DNA of 64,000 bases from JAAURB01 sp049649525 (GTDB lineage Bacteria > Cyanobacteriota > Cyanobacteriia > Cyanobacteriales > Microcoleaceae), in NCBI GenBank assembly GCA_049649525.1, contig JBARZE010000065.1, positions 37,648 to 101,647 on the forward strand, given 5' to 3'. Position 1 is the first letter of the stretch; every line of letters starts with the position of its first letter. Shown here piece by piece: positions 17,265 through 26,295 of the stretch. The position numbers and the translations under genes are program-made. The notes under the pieces were generated by a model, which was not told the DNA's origin, did not search any database, and was given only the letters and a program-made list of their open reading frames with translations.

Positions 17265-17460
17265 GTGGGGTGAGTGGGTGAGTGGGTGAGTGGGTGAGTG
17301 GGTGAGTGGGTGACTTGGTGAGGAGAGCGTTTCTTCATCTCCAATATCTCCCCGTCTCCAATATCTCCCCATCCCCCTTATCTCCCCGTCTCCGGTATCT
17401 CCCCGTCCCCCTTATCTCCCCATCTCCAATATCTCCCCATCTCCAATATCTCCCCGTCTT
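17265..17460. repeat. Short tandem repeats, purine/pyrimidine-biased
   Basis: An 8 bp unit GAGTGGGT is repeated about five times (17271-17312). It is followed by a pyrimidine-rich array of CTCCCC plus ATCTCCAAT- or GTCTCCAAT-type units (17336-17460). The same motif in reverse-complement form occurs at 26066-26141. The array lies between convergent genes. It is non-coding: the open frames through it are low-complexity. Confidence 0.85.
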
Positions 17461-17465
17461 CAATC

Positions 17466-18290
17466 TCAATTTCCCAACTGAGTCTGTTTAGATAAACTGC
17501 GATGAGTCGCTTCTACAAACTGACTGACTCGGCTGGGATCAATGGGCTGATCAATTTTGCCATGTCGTTTGAGGGAGCTAGACACAATTACCCCATCAGC
17601 CATCGACATCATTTTATGAATGTTATCGTAGTCAGCCCCGCTTCCGATAAAGATTGGAGTATTTCCGGCCGCCATTCTCGCCACTTCTAAATCCTGCAAA
17701 CTAGGCGGCTTGCCTGTTGTCCAACCGGATAAAATCACCGCATCGGCTAAAGCTCGTTTAATCGTATCTTCAATAGCATTACTGAGGTTAATATTACCAA
17801 CCGGGTGAGCATGTTTGACTAACACATCGGCTAATATTTTAACGTCACTTCCCAACTCTCGACGGTAACGCAATAACTGATTAGCATTGCCTTCTATAAT
17901 GCCCTGATCCGTTGCCATCACGCCGTTGAGGACGTTAACTCGAATAAATTGCGCCCCCACACAAGAGGCGATCGCCAACCCGGCCTGAGCGTCATTTCGC
18001 AGCACATTAATCCCAATGGGTAAAGTGACTAAATTCATTAACCGATGCACAATTAATGTCATGGCACTAATTACCACCGGATCAACCTGATCTTTGGCAA
18101 AAGGTGCATCAAAGAAATTTTCAACAATAATCCCATCAACACCCCCCGAAGCTAAAGCGGTTGCTTCTTGTTCAGCGCGATCAATAATAGCTTTAAGATC
18201 TCCTCCCCAGCGCGCAGAGGTGGGTAAGGGTAATAGATGTACAACCCCGATAATCGGATTGTGTGTTTTAAAAATTTGATACAAGTCCAC
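17466..18290 (-). CDS. btpA: BtpA-family photosystem I biogenesis protein
   Basis: A TIM-barrel protein of the BtpA/SgcQ family. In Synechocystis BtpA is a peripheral thylakoid protein needed for stable photosystem I reaction-centre proteins, especially at low temperature. Family segments visible are DLYQIFKTHNPIIGVVHLLP, GVDGIIVENFFDAPF, LPIGINVLRNDAQAGLAIA and FIGSGADYDNIHKMM. I chose the GTG at 18290 because family proteins begin just before DLYQIFKTHNPIIG and AGGT lies 6 nt upstream. The frame also allows TTG at 18311, giving 281 instead of 274 residues. It is transcribed alone and convergent with the C39-type peptidase gene. Confidence 0.88.
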   Translation of the reverse strand: MDLYQIFKTHNPIIGVVHLLPLPTSARWGGDLKAIIDRAEQEATALASGGVDGIIVENFFDAPFAKDQVDPVVISAMTLIVHRLMNLVTLPIGINVLRNDAQAGLAIASCVGAQFIRVNVLNGVMATDQGIIEGNANQLLRYRRELGSDVKILADVLVKHAHPVGNINLSNAIEDTIKRALADAVILSGWTTGKPPSLQDLEVARMAAGNTPIFIGSGADYDNIHKMMSMADGVIVSSSLKRHGKIDQPIDPSRVSQFVEATHRSLSKQTQLGN

Positions 18291-18491
18291 AGATTTACCT
18301 AAAACCACCAAGAGATCACTCGCTATTCATCTCAAACCCGACTGAATTTGAGACGTTATGCATTCAAGAGTCTATCCGATTTGACACGCCTCACCTTAGA
18401 ATAGGCAAGGAGCATCAAACTAGCCATCACTCAGTCTATCAATAAAGCAGATCAATTTGTAATTCTATTTCAATGGGGTAAGGGAAAAGTT

Positions 18492-19451
18492 GTGAAAGTG
18501 GCGATAATTATATTGGTAGGAATTATAGCTGGAATTATTATCCTTGAGTTGGCATTGCGACGAATTGCAGGGTTTGGTAAGCCTTTAATTTATATCTCTG
18601 ACCCCGAGATAGGCTATCTTTTGGCCCCCAGCCAAAAAACCCGGCGGTTGGGAAATTCGATTGAAATTAACCGCTATTCTATGCGAAGTCCAGAGATCAC
18701 TTTAGAACCCTCGGAGTCTACCTTACGCATCCTGTTACTGGGAGATTCAATTGTTAACGGGGGGTGGTGGACTGATCAAGCCGATATTCTCTCGGTACAA
18801 ATTCAGCAGCAACTCACCACAGACAATACAGTAGAAGTGCTGAATATGTCGGCTAATTCTTGGGGGCCACCCAATCAACTGGCTTATCTACAAAAGCATG
18901 GCATATTTCAAGCCGAAATTATCGTTTTAGTCATTAATACCGATGACTTATTTTCTAAAATTCCTAACCCGTTAATTGTTGGACGCGATCGCAACTATCC
19001 GGATAAACTGCCTCCTTTTGCCCTCTGGGAATTCTTCAGCCGTTACTTTGGGTCAACCTCCCCGGTACCTGAGCCCCCTCAACCTGAAGCGGTAACGAAA
19101 GATCCTGTAGGATTTAATCTCGATAAAATTACTAAAATTAAACAGCATATTCTCTCAGAAAATGCTCAGTTTTTACTCGCCATGACTCCTTTATTACGAG
19201 AAATTGGTGAATCTGGGCCACGGGATTATGAAGTCAAAGCCCGTCAACGCTTAACCGCATTAACTGAAGAAGAAAATATTACTTTTATTGATTTTTTACC
19301 CTTATTTAATCAAATCCCAAATTCAGAAACATTATATCGAGATCATATTCATTTAAGCGTATCAGGCAATCAAATTGTTAGTCAAAAATTATCTCAACAA
19401 CTTAAAGAATCATTTAATAACTTACCTAATATAAGAGAAACCTCACCCTAA
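18492..19451 (+). CDS. Membrane-anchored SGNH/GDSL-type hydrolase
   Basis: 319 residues. An N-terminal hydrophobic helix (residues 3-22) acts as signal anchor, so the enzyme domain is probably periplasmic. SGNH blocks: LLLGDSIVNGG with candidate nucleophile Ser86, NMSANSWGPP (block III Asn region) and the C-terminal DHIHLSVSGN with the Asp-His pair. The family removes acyl or acetyl esters, often from cell-wall or exopolysaccharide sugars. The actual substrate cannot be told. The start is GTG at 18492. Upstream GGGG...AAGGG provides a loose ribosome binding site. It is followed by a hairpin at 19453-19475. Confidence 0.78.
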   Translation: MKVAIIILVGIIAGIIILELALRRIAGFGKPLIYISDPEIGYLLAPSQKTRRLGNSIEINRYSMRSPEITLEPSESTLRILLLGDSIVNGGWWTDQADILSVQIQQQLTTDNTVEVLNMSANSWGPPNQLAYLQKHGIFQAEIIVLVINTDDLFSKIPNPLIVGRDRNYPDKLPPFALWEFFSRYFGSTSPVPEPPQPEAVTKDPVGFNLDKITKIKQHILSENAQFLLAMTPLLREIGESGPRDYEVKARQRLTALTEEENITFIDFLPLFNQIPNSETLYRDHIHLSVSGNQIVSQKLSQQLKESFNNLPNIRETSP

Positions 19452-19452
19452 A

Positions 19453-19475
19453 TCCCTCTCCCCGGAGGCGAGGGA
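19453..19475 (+). terminator. Terminator-like hairpin after the SGNH hydrolase gene
   Basis: TCCCTC (19453-19458) pairs with GAGGGA (19470-19475), with an 11 nt loop that can pair partly (CCCCGG), starting two bases after the stop codon. The following tract is weakly T-rich (CTTTGAATTTT). Confidence 0.5.
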
Positions 19476-19572
19476 CTTTGAATTTTCCCTCTGTGTTCTC
19501 TGTGGTTCCTCATTTTTCCCAGATTGCATCCCATTACAGTAAATTCCTGTAAATATTTTATCGTCATAAAGT

Positions 19573-20112
19573 ATGGATCAATTAATCTATTTTTATTTAG
19601 AAGATTCTGACTATTTCGTACAGCAACTTACCTTAAAAGATATTGATATCTTTCAAAAACTCTATGGACAATGTACAGATTTTATAGAATTAACTTATGG
19701 ACATCCTCCTTCACCCACAATTGCTCGTGAAGACTTTAATGACGTACCAGAAGGAAAAACAATAGAAGATTTGTATATTTTAGGTTTATTTAATCCAGAT
19801 AATCGTTTAATCGGTATTATTAAAGCAGTTCGATATTATCCCGATAATAAAACCTGGTGGATCGGGTTAATGATGCTAAATCCTCAACACAGAAAAAAAG
19901 GAATAGGAACAAAGTTTTATCAAGCGTTTGAACATTGGATATTAAAGCAAGACGCATCAACAATATCTTTATTTGTAATTAAAGCCAATCAATTAGGATT
20001 ACAATTTTGGAATAGAATGGGATTTGAAATTATTCGTGAAATTCCGCCACGACAATTTGACAATAAAACCCATGAAGGTTACGTCGTCAGTCGCATTCTA
20101 AAGCCAACCTGA
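19573..20112 (+). CDS. GNAT-family N-acetyltransferase
   Basis: A 179-residue acetyl-CoA-dependent transferase. The central acetyl-CoA loop is readable as HRKKGIGTKF (motif A R/Q-x-x-G-x-G/A), followed by the C-terminal QLGLQFWNRMGFEIIRE, the usual motif B end of GNAT enzymes. The acceptor substrate cannot be told. ATG 19573 lies in AT-rich DNA without a strong ribosome binding site. It converges with the DUF2993 gene; the gap holds hairpins. Confidence 0.85.
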   Translation: MDQLIYFYLEDSDYFVQQLTLKDIDIFQKLYGQCTDFIELTYGHPPSPTIAREDFNDVPEGKTIEDLYILGLFNPDNRLIGIIKAVRYYPDNKTWWIGLMMLNPQHRKKGIGTKFYQAFEHWILKQDASTISLFVIKANQLGLQFWNRMGFEIIREIPPRQFDNKTHEGYVVSRILKPT

Positions 20113-20182
20113 GATTTAAATTCCTCTGGTGTATCCTAATCGCCTTTGTGGTTTATCTATTCTCTGAAAAATACGGTTGCCT

Positions 20183-20274
20183 ATAATTTTGAGCAAAATT
20201 ATTGAGGAAGATAATAGTCACTACGACTAAGGTTTGACATCTTATCCTCCCGACCTCCCCCTCTAGAAGAGGGG
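20183..20274. other. Two hairpins between convergent genes
   Basis: ATAATTTT-GAGC-AAAATTAT (20183-20202) and CCCCTCT-AGA-AGAGGGG (20258-20274) are perfect dyads in the 168 bp between the GNAT and DUF2993 genes. The first, with its A/T arms, could end transcription in either direction. The second is immediately beyond the DUF2993 stop. Confidence 0.5.
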
Positions 20275-20280
20275 AACTGA

Positions 20281-21039
20281 TTAACGGCGCTTAAGCTGTG
20301 GAAAACGATTGATCTCAGCCGTACCATAAAACACAATAGACTCATTTTGCAGTCGCATTCGATCAACCTTTAACTGCGTCCCATCTAAAGCAAATTTATC
20401 CAAATCAAGGATATTATTCACATGACCAATTAGCGCTTTGCTTAAATTCACAGATTCTTCGTCTCCTTCGTAGTTGACATTGACAAACTGAATTTTACGC
20501 CGATCAATCACATCAACCTCTGTCTCAAAGTTAATTTGAGTCGGTTCAGCAGCATCCCCAACTTTGACCTGAGATTGTAATTTCAGTGTCTTATCGGGAG
20601 TGATTGTCATATCAGTATCACTGAACTTGAGAGATTGATCGTTATATTGCAAACGTTGCAACTTATCAATCACAAAAGGTGTATTAAACGAAACAGTTAA
20701 ATCCTCCTCGGTTAGTACAACTCGCATCGTTGCCTGAGTGGGTTGCCTCAGTTTCACCTGACCTGAAAATATAGCACCAAAGTCAATGGAGACAGCTTGT
20801 AAATACAACTCCATTACAGCAATGCGAAGGCCATTATACATGAGCATCCCATTACCAATGAAGTCAAATCCGTCTATACTGCCTTGGAGCAGTTTCGTTA
20901 CCGGTTCGGCACGGACGTTCGCCTCGGCTTTATCAGAGCGCTTGAATAAAGCTGCAATTGCAGTCCCTACCGCTTTACTGACTAGGCGATCACCATTGTT
21001 AGGTTGAAAAGGGGTGCTTCCAAACAAAGCTTGTACCAT
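20281..21039 (-). CDS. DUF2993 (LmeA-like) phospholipid-binding protein
   Basis: 252 residues of the DUF2993 family common in cyanobacteria and actinobacteria. Structures of relatives show a lipid-binding beta-fold of the tubular lipid-binding type. Visible pattern: a basic N-terminal region ending near the helix ALFKRSDKAEANVRAEP, then alternating beta segments such as GMLMYNGLRIAVMELYLQ and LTVSFNTPFVIDKLQRLQY, closing with NRFPQLKRR. No signal peptide is evident, so location is uncertain. ATG 21039 is preceded by GCAGAGGT. It is a single gene. Confidence 0.78.
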   Translation of the reverse strand: MVQALFGSTPFQPNNGDRLVSKAVGTAIAALFKRSDKAEANVRAEPVTKLLQGSIDGFDFIGNGMLMYNGLRIAVMELYLQAVSIDFGAIFSGQVKLRQPTQATMRVVLTEEDLTVSFNTPFVIDKLQRLQYNDQSLKFSDTDMTITPDKTLKLQSQVKVGDAAEPTQINFETEVDVIDRRKIQFVNVNYEGDEESVNLSKALIGHVNNILDLDKFALDGTQLKVDRMRLQNESIVFYGTAEINRFPQLKRR

Positions 21040-21256
21040 ACCTCTGCTCGTAACATCACACGACCCATTATAGCGGCTTATTAAGTTTTGTTACGTTCCT
21101 AATGGCAGATATTTGTAATTTAAATACCCCCGAAAGCTATAGATTATCATTAGGTAAATCTGTCTCTGCTGCCTACATTTCCTGAAAATACTGCGATTGT
21201 CCAATATCAGGGGGGCAGTCTCAACCAAAACAATACACTCGAAGTACGACAAAAAT

Positions 21257-23482
21257 ATGACTCAAGACGTAGTTTTGATTGGTGGAGGTCATAGCCATGC
21301 CATCGTTCTCAAGCAATTTGGCATGAATCCGATTCCCGGTGTTCGTCTCACTTTAATCACAGATATATATCATACACCTTATTCGGGCATGTTACCCGGA
21401 TATATTGCCGGATTGTATGATTTCGATGATTGTCATATTGATTTGCGTCCCCTGACTCAATTTGCCCGAGGACGGATGATTCAGGATCAAGTAATAGGAT
21501 TAAATTTAAATCATAATCAAGTCTTATGTGCCAACCGTCCGCCCCTGACTTTCGATATTCTCTCAATTAATATTGGTAGTACACCTAATCAATTAACTGT
21601 TGCGGGGGCAAATCAATACGCAATTGCAGTTAAACCGATTTCAAAATTTCTGCAATATTGGCATCAAATTAAAGAGACAGTTGTTCAATATCCTCAACAA
21701 AAACAACGTTTAGCCATTGTCGGCGGCGGCGCGGGTGGAGTAGAATTAGCCTTCTCTATTCAATCTCATTTACACCGAATTTATGACTCAGCAAAACAAC
21801 CTTTTGATAATTTAGAATTACATTTATTTCATCGCGGAGAAAGACTGATTCCGGAACGTCATCCGAGTGTGGGTAAAACATCACAAGAAATTCTATCTCG
21901 TCGCGGTGTAAAACTGCATTTAAAAGAAACTGTTACTGAAATTCAGTCGGATGACAATCATAGTAAAAAAATATATTGTGAATCTGGATTAAAAATTGAA
22001 TGCGATCATGTTTTTTGGGTAACGCAAGCCGGGGCAGCTTCCTGGTTAAAACAATCTAAATTAGCGACAGATGAACGAGGATTTATTCAAGTTAAAGATA
22101 CATTACAATCGATCTCTCATCCTCACGTTTTTGCAGCGGGAGATGTGGCGACAATGATTAATCATCCCCGTCCTAAAGCGGGGGTTTTTGCTGTTCGTCA
22201 AGGAAAACCGTTATTTGAAAACTTACAGCGAATTTTACAAAAAAAATTACCTCAACCCTTTATTCCTCAACAGAAATTCTTAATTTTAATTGGCACAGGA
22301 GATGAAAAAGCAATTGCATCTAAGGGTTGGTTTCGTTTAGGGCCATATTCATTTTTATGGCAATGGAAAGATTCTATTGATCGTAAATTTATGGATCAGT
22401 TTCGGGATTTATCCGTTAATATGAATGAATCTAAACAATTAGAAATGCATTGTAATGGATGTGGCGCAAAAGTTAGCCGTTCTATTTTGCATCGAGTTCT
22501 CAATCAGATTCAATCTTCGACTCAACGAGAAGATATTATAATCGGATTAAATCAAGCAGATGATGCCGCAGTGATTAAAGTTCCAGAAGATAAAATGATG
22601 GTGCAAACTGTTGATTATTTTCCGGCATTACTCGACGATCCTTATTTGTTTGGAAAAATTACAGCAAATCATTGTTTGAATGATCTATTTGCGATGGGGG
22701 CAAAACCTCAAAGTGCATTGGCTATTGTGACGTTACCTTATAATATTTTCGATAAACAAGAGGAGATACTTTATCAACTCTTACTCGGGGCAATAGAGGT
22801 ATTAGATTCAGCCTCGGCAGTCTTAGTAGGCGGACATACAACAGAAGGAGAAAAGTTAGCTTTTGGTTTAACTTGTAATGGCTTAGTAACTCAGAATAAA
22901 TTATTACGAAAAGATGGATTAAAACCCGGTAATGTATTGATTTTAACCAAAGCATTAGGAACGGGAACATTGTTTGCAGCAGATATGCTTTTAAAAGCAA
23001 AAGGACGATGGATTGAGACGGCAATTCAATCAATGTTATTATCGAACCAAGCGGCTGCAAATTGTTTTCAACGTTATCAAGCTACAGCTTGCACAGATAT
23101 TACAGGATTTGGTTTACTCGGACATTTAATAGAAATGGTAAAAGATTCTGATATTACAGTAAAATTAACCTTAGAAAATATTCCGATTTTACCGGGTGCA
23201 GCGGAAACGATAAACCAAGAAATTTTTAGTTCGATTTATTTAGAAAATTCACAAGCTTATCAATTCATTCAAAATCAAGAAGAAGTCCGTTTACATCCGC
23301 TTTATCCCATCTTATTTGATCCTCAAACCTCGGGAGGATTATTAGCAGCTATTGCGGCTGATTCGGCTGAAGATTGTTTGCAAGAACTTCGTGATTTGGG
23401 ATATAATGCTAGCTGTATTATTGGTGAGGTTCAATCTAAAATAATAGATGATTTACCGATTAAATTTAGTAATTTTATGTAG
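21257..23482 (+). CDS. selD: Selenide, water dikinase fused to an FAD/NAD-dependent oxidoreductase
   Basis: 741 residues from the ATG at 21257 (a TTG at 21197 is also in frame but adds an atypical tail). Residues 1-about 385 form an NDH-2-like flavoprotein: VVLIGGGHSHA for FAD, LAIVGGGAGGVELA for NAD(P), HVFAAGDVA near the FAD end. Residues about 395-741 are SelD, which makes selenophosphate from selenide and ATP. The catalytic pair is Cys402 and Lys405 in CNGCGAKVSR, so Cys, not selenocysteine, is used. This fusion is known in cyanobacteria. The flavin part may supply reduced selenium or sense redox state, but that is inference. Neither selA/selB nor a 2-selenouridine synthase gene is visible in the window. 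Confidence 0.93.
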   Translation: MTQDVVLIGGGHSHAIVLKQFGMNPIPGVRLTLITDIYHTPYSGMLPGYIAGLYDFDDCHIDLRPLTQFARGRMIQDQVIGLNLNHNQVLCANRPPLTFDILSINIGSTPNQLTVAGANQYAIAVKPISKFLQYWHQIKETVVQYPQQKQRLAIVGGGAGGVELAFSIQSHLHRIYDSAKQPFDNLELHLFHRGERLIPERHPSVGKTSQEILSRRGVKLHLKETVTEIQSDDNHSKKIYCESGLKIECDHVFWVTQAGAASWLKQSKLATDERGFIQVKDTLQSISHPHVFAAGDVATMINHPRPKAGVFAVRQGKPLFENLQRILQKKLPQPFIPQQKFLILIGTGDEKAIASKGWFRLGPYSFLWQWKDSIDRKFMDQFRDLSVNMNESKQLEMHCNGCGAKVSRSILHRVLNQIQSSTQREDIIIGLNQADDAAVIKVPEDKMMVQTVDYFPALLDDPYLFGKITANHCLNDLFAMGAKPQSALAIVTLPYNIFDKQEEILYQLLLGAIEVLDSASAVLVGGHTTEGEKLAFGLTCNGLVTQNKLLRKDGLKPGNVLILTKALGTGTLFAADMLLKAKGRWIETAIQSMLLSNQAAANCFQRYQATACTDITGFGLLGHLIEMVKDSDITVKLTLENIPILPGAAETINQEIFSSIYLENSQAYQFIQNQEEVRLHPLYPILFDPQTSGGLLAAIAADSAEDCLQELRDLGYNASCIIGEVQSKIIDDLPIKFSNFM

Positions 23483-23521
23483 AAAATATACTAATATCGT
23501 TTATACTGAATTTACAGAATA

Positions 23522-23638
23522 TTGTTAACAGATAAATTACGAGACGGCAGTGATTATCATAATAATAAAATTAAATCTGGATCTGAATTTACAGTTAAAC
23601 AACAATATGGGAGTTTACACTATTTACTGAAGCACTAA
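23522..23638 (+). pseudogene. Possible small gene remnant downstream of selD
   Basis: An open frame of about 38 codons, closed by an upstream TGA and ending in TAA, translates to a protein-like sequence (TDKLRDGSDYHNNKIKSG, then FTVKQQYGSLHYLLKH). The composition looks like the C-terminus of a larger protein, but I cannot name the family and no 5' part exists next to it. It may be random. Confidence 0.25.
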
Positions 23639-23725
23639 AGGTTTGATAAAATATAGTATCGATCAAATCATCAGTTGTCTCAAAGTATTAGAATTGATTC
23701 GATGAAAATTTAAAAGAATTGAAAA

Positions 23726-24301
23726 ATGTCAAATGTTGAACAGATTCTAGAGTTTTGGTTCGGAAATAAAAATAAGGCTGATTATGGCAAACCGAAAAAG
23801 TTTTGGTTTACTAAAGATCCTAAAGTCGATGAAGCAATAAAACAACAGTTTGCAATGGATTATGAATTAGCAAAACAAGGTGTTTTAGACAGTTGGAAAC
23901 AATCTCCCCGAAGCTGTTTAGCATTAATTATACTCTTAGATCAGATCCCTCGTAATATTTTTAGGGATCAACCTCAGATGTACGCCACCGATAAACAAGC
24001 CTTAAGTCTTGCTAAATTTGCAGTAAAACATGAATTCGATCAACAACTTATTCCTGTTAAAAGATGGTTTATTTATCTGCCATTTGAACATAGCGAAAAT
24101 CTCGATCATCAATCTCAAGCTGTTGCTTTATTTCAGACATTAAGCCATGATCCAGATAGCGCTGATGCAATAGATTATGCAATTCGTCACTTTGACGTTA
24201 TTCGGAAATTTGGACGTTTTCCCCATCGAAATCAGATTTTAGGACGAGAAAATACCCCAGAAGAAGCAGAATTTCTCAAACAACCCGGTTCTTCTTTTTA
24301 A
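23726..24301 (+). CDS. DUF924-family protein
   Basis: 191 residues with the hallmark of DUF924: EQILEFWFGN at the N-terminus, LALIILLDQIPRNIFRDQPQMYATD, then LPFEHSENLDHQSQAV and RHFDVIRKFGRFPHRNQILGR. The fold is all-helical, TPR-like. Function is not known, although the domain is widespread. ATG 23726 matches the usual start. It converges with glgA across a gap containing a palindrome. Confidence 0.9.
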   Translation: MSNVEQILEFWFGNKNKADYGKPKKFWFTKDPKVDEAIKQQFAMDYELAKQGVLDSWKQSPRSCLALIILLDQIPRNIFRDQPQMYATDKQALSLAKFAVKHEFDQQLIPVKRWFIYLPFEHSENLDHQSQAVALFQTLSHDPDSADAIDYAIRHFDVIRKFGRFPHRNQILGRENTPEEAEFLKQPGSSF

Positions 24302-24418
24302 GGATATAAAAGATAGAAACAACTGAAGATAAAATAGACGTTGTTGAAGAACATATCTATTTATGTTGTAGTTTTGCATTCATTGTTTTTTCAATGGAGG
24401 TCAAGAAATTCGTCAGAA

Positions 24419-24469
24419 TGTAGAGACGCTTCGCTTATGGCAAATCATGTAACAGGAAACGTCTCTACA
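24419..24469. repeat. Palindromic element, TGTAGAGACG family, copy A
   Basis: TGTAGAGACG (24419-24428) and CGTCTCTACA (24460-24469) are perfect 10 bp inverted arms around a 31 bp spacer. It lies between the convergent DUF924 and glgA genes. It shares arms with the elements at 27538-27572 and 42268-42311 but has an unrelated spacer. Probable bidirectional terminator or miniature repeat. Confidence 0.8.
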
Positions 24470-24499
24470 GCATGAATCATTAACCCAATATTCTACTAT

Positions 24500-25975
24500 T
24501 TATCGATGGCGAATATATTCATAAATTTGTACATAGTCTGTACCGGGATTATTCCATGAATAGTCATATTCCATGCCCTGAAGCTGAAGTTTTTTAAACT
24601 CTTTAGGATAGTGATCGTATAACCCAATTGCCCGATCCATTGCCGATTCTAACGCCTGATTATCTGTTTGATAGAATACATAACCGTTGCGTTCTTCTGG
24701 GGGTTTTGTTTGACAATAATCTCGGTCAAAGACGGTACTGACTAGCCCGCCGACACCCCGAACAATTGGTACTGTTCCATACTTTAACCCAATCATTTGA
24801 GTTAAGCCGCAAGGTTCGTAGTTACTGGGAACAATGATCAGATCTGAACCTGCATAAATTAAGTGGGCTAACTCCTCATTAAAGCTAATTTCCAAGTGAC
24901 AATCAGGATTATTATTTAAGAAACCCTTTTCATGCAGAAACCAATTATTAATAGCGGGTTCAGTAGCAGATCCCAGTAGAACAAATTGGGCGTTTCGCTG
25001 CAAAGCATAATACATCGCATGATGGACTAAATGCACCCCTTTCTGTTGATCTAAACGACCAATAAAGGCAATAATTGGCCGATCAACATCCCGTAGCCAT
25101 AATTTTTCCCGCAGGGCTTTCTTATTTTTTTCTTTCCCAGTTAAATCATCTAAACTGTAGTAATAGGGAAGATATTGATCGACTTCTGGATTCCAAATAT
25201 TGTAATCAATCCCATTGAGAATTCCACAAAACTTACTTTGATGAATATGTAGCGTATGACCCAATCCATACCCACATTCTCCTTGATGGGCTTCCCAAGC
25301 ATGATGAGGGGAAACAGTGGTGACAAAATTAGAATAAGTAATACCACCTTTCATGAAATTGAGGGCAAAGGCACTAAAATTATCCTGCAAACGGTCATAC
25401 TGAAAATAGTAATTTTCTCGATTCAATCCCGTTGCCCATAATGCCTCAACACCTGCTAATCCTTGATGTTTGAAATTATGAATGGTAAAGCAAACTCGGA
25501 TATTTTCCATGCCATAATATTTGTACATTTCATACAACATCACAGGCACTAAACCCGTTTGCCAATCATGACAATGGAGGATATCAGGACGCTTTCCTGT
25601 TTTTAATAAAAACTCTAAAGCCGCTTTAGAGAAAAAGGCAAAGCGCATATTATCATCATCACAACCGTAATAGCAGCCTCGGTTGAATAATAAATCAGGT
25701 GAGTGGGCATCGATGAAAAAACAGAGTCGTCCATGTACCCAACCGCACAAAACATCACAATGAATTGCCCCACCAAACCACGGAACCCATAAATCTCGGT
25801 AAGCTTCATGCAGTCCCCAAATTTGGTCATACCGCATACAGTCATACTTGGGGAGAATAATCTCAACCTCATGACCTCGAATTTCTAACTCTCGACTTAG
25901 CCCATAAACAACATCACCTAATCCGCCAGCTTTAATTACGGGGGCGCATTCTGAGGCAATCTGTACAATGTACAT
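24500..25975 (-). CDS. glgA: Glycogen synthase (ADP-glucose type)
   Basis: 491 residues, GT5 family, GT-B fold. It transfers glucose from ADP-glucose to the growing alpha-1,4-glucan in the cytoplasm. The ADP-glucose motif KAGGLGD (Lys16, KxGGL) is at the N-terminus. The second nucleotide region is EPCGLTQMIGLKYGTVPIV in the C-terminal half, and LIIVPSNYEPCGL holds the conserved Glu of the family. Cyanobacteria usually have two glgA genes. The CGYGL and GECGYG-containing loops and the length suggest the GlgA2-like type, but I would not insist. GGAG sits five bases before ATG 25975. It is a single gene and no other glycogen gene is near. Confidence 0.92.
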   Translation of the reverse strand: MYIVQIASECAPVIKAGGLGDVVYGLSRELEIRGHEVEIILPKYDCMRYDQIWGLHEAYRDLWVPWFGGAIHCDVLCGWVHGRLCFFIDAHSPDLLFNRGCYYGCDDDNMRFAFFSKAALEFLLKTGKRPDILHCHDWQTGLVPVMLYEMYKYYGMENIRVCFTIHNFKHQGLAGVEALWATGLNRENYYFQYDRLQDNFSAFALNFMKGGITYSNFVTTVSPHHAWEAHQGECGYGLGHTLHIHQSKFCGILNGIDYNIWNPEVDQYLPYYYSLDDLTGKEKNKKALREKLWLRDVDRPIIAFIGRLDQQKGVHLVHHAMYYALQRNAQFVLLGSATEPAINNWFLHEKGFLNNNPDCHLEISFNEELAHLIYAGSDLIIVPSNYEPCGLTQMIGLKYGTVPIVRGVGGLVSTVFDRDYCQTKPPEERNGYVFYQTDNQALESAMDRAIGLYDHYPKEFKKLQLQGMEYDYSWNNPGTDYVQIYEYIRHR

Positions 25976-26065
25976 ACCGACTCCTAAACTTCACAAAAAT
26001 TTATATCGTATTTTTCTATTCAACCACCGAAAGCGAACGAATGGCTAGAAAAATCAGTCTAAGGT

Positions 26066-26141
26066 GAGGGAGTGGGGAGATTTGGAGATGGGGAGATATT
26101 GGAGATGGGGAGATGGGGAGATATTGGAGATGGGGAGATAA
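26066..26141. repeat. Tandem GGGGAGATATTGGAGAT-type repeats
   Basis: The 320 bp gap between glgA and chlP (divergent) holds 76 bp of units such as GGGGAGATATTGGAGAT and GGGGAGATG. It is the same repeat class as 17336-17460, in the opposite orientation. It is followed by a run of ATTCATCATT-type repeats. The rest of the gap contains the chlP ribosome binding site AGGAGA at 26284 and nothing else I can name. Confidence 0.8.
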
Positions 26142-26295
26142 GCTGTTGCCTTATTCATCATTCATCATTGATAATTTATTGCGATCTATTAAGGTCTATT
26201 TCATTCCGTCACAACTGAGGCAAATATGCCCCCCTCTCTCCCAACTCCGTGATACCATCTCACTTTATAACAACGAGATAGACAGGAGAATACCT

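Noticed and set aside
17265..17460. Possible CRISPR array
   Set aside because: The units are short, low-complexity and contiguous, with no unique spacers of 30-40 bp and no cas genes.
22722..23060. 112-codon minus-strand frame inside selD
   Set aside because: Lies wholly antisense to a strongly supported enzyme gene and has Leu-rich, non-protein-like content.
26113..26295. Extended N-terminus of chlP
   Set aside because: The extra 61 codons run through tandem repeats, lack protein-like content and precede a good ribosome binding site at the TTG at 26296.
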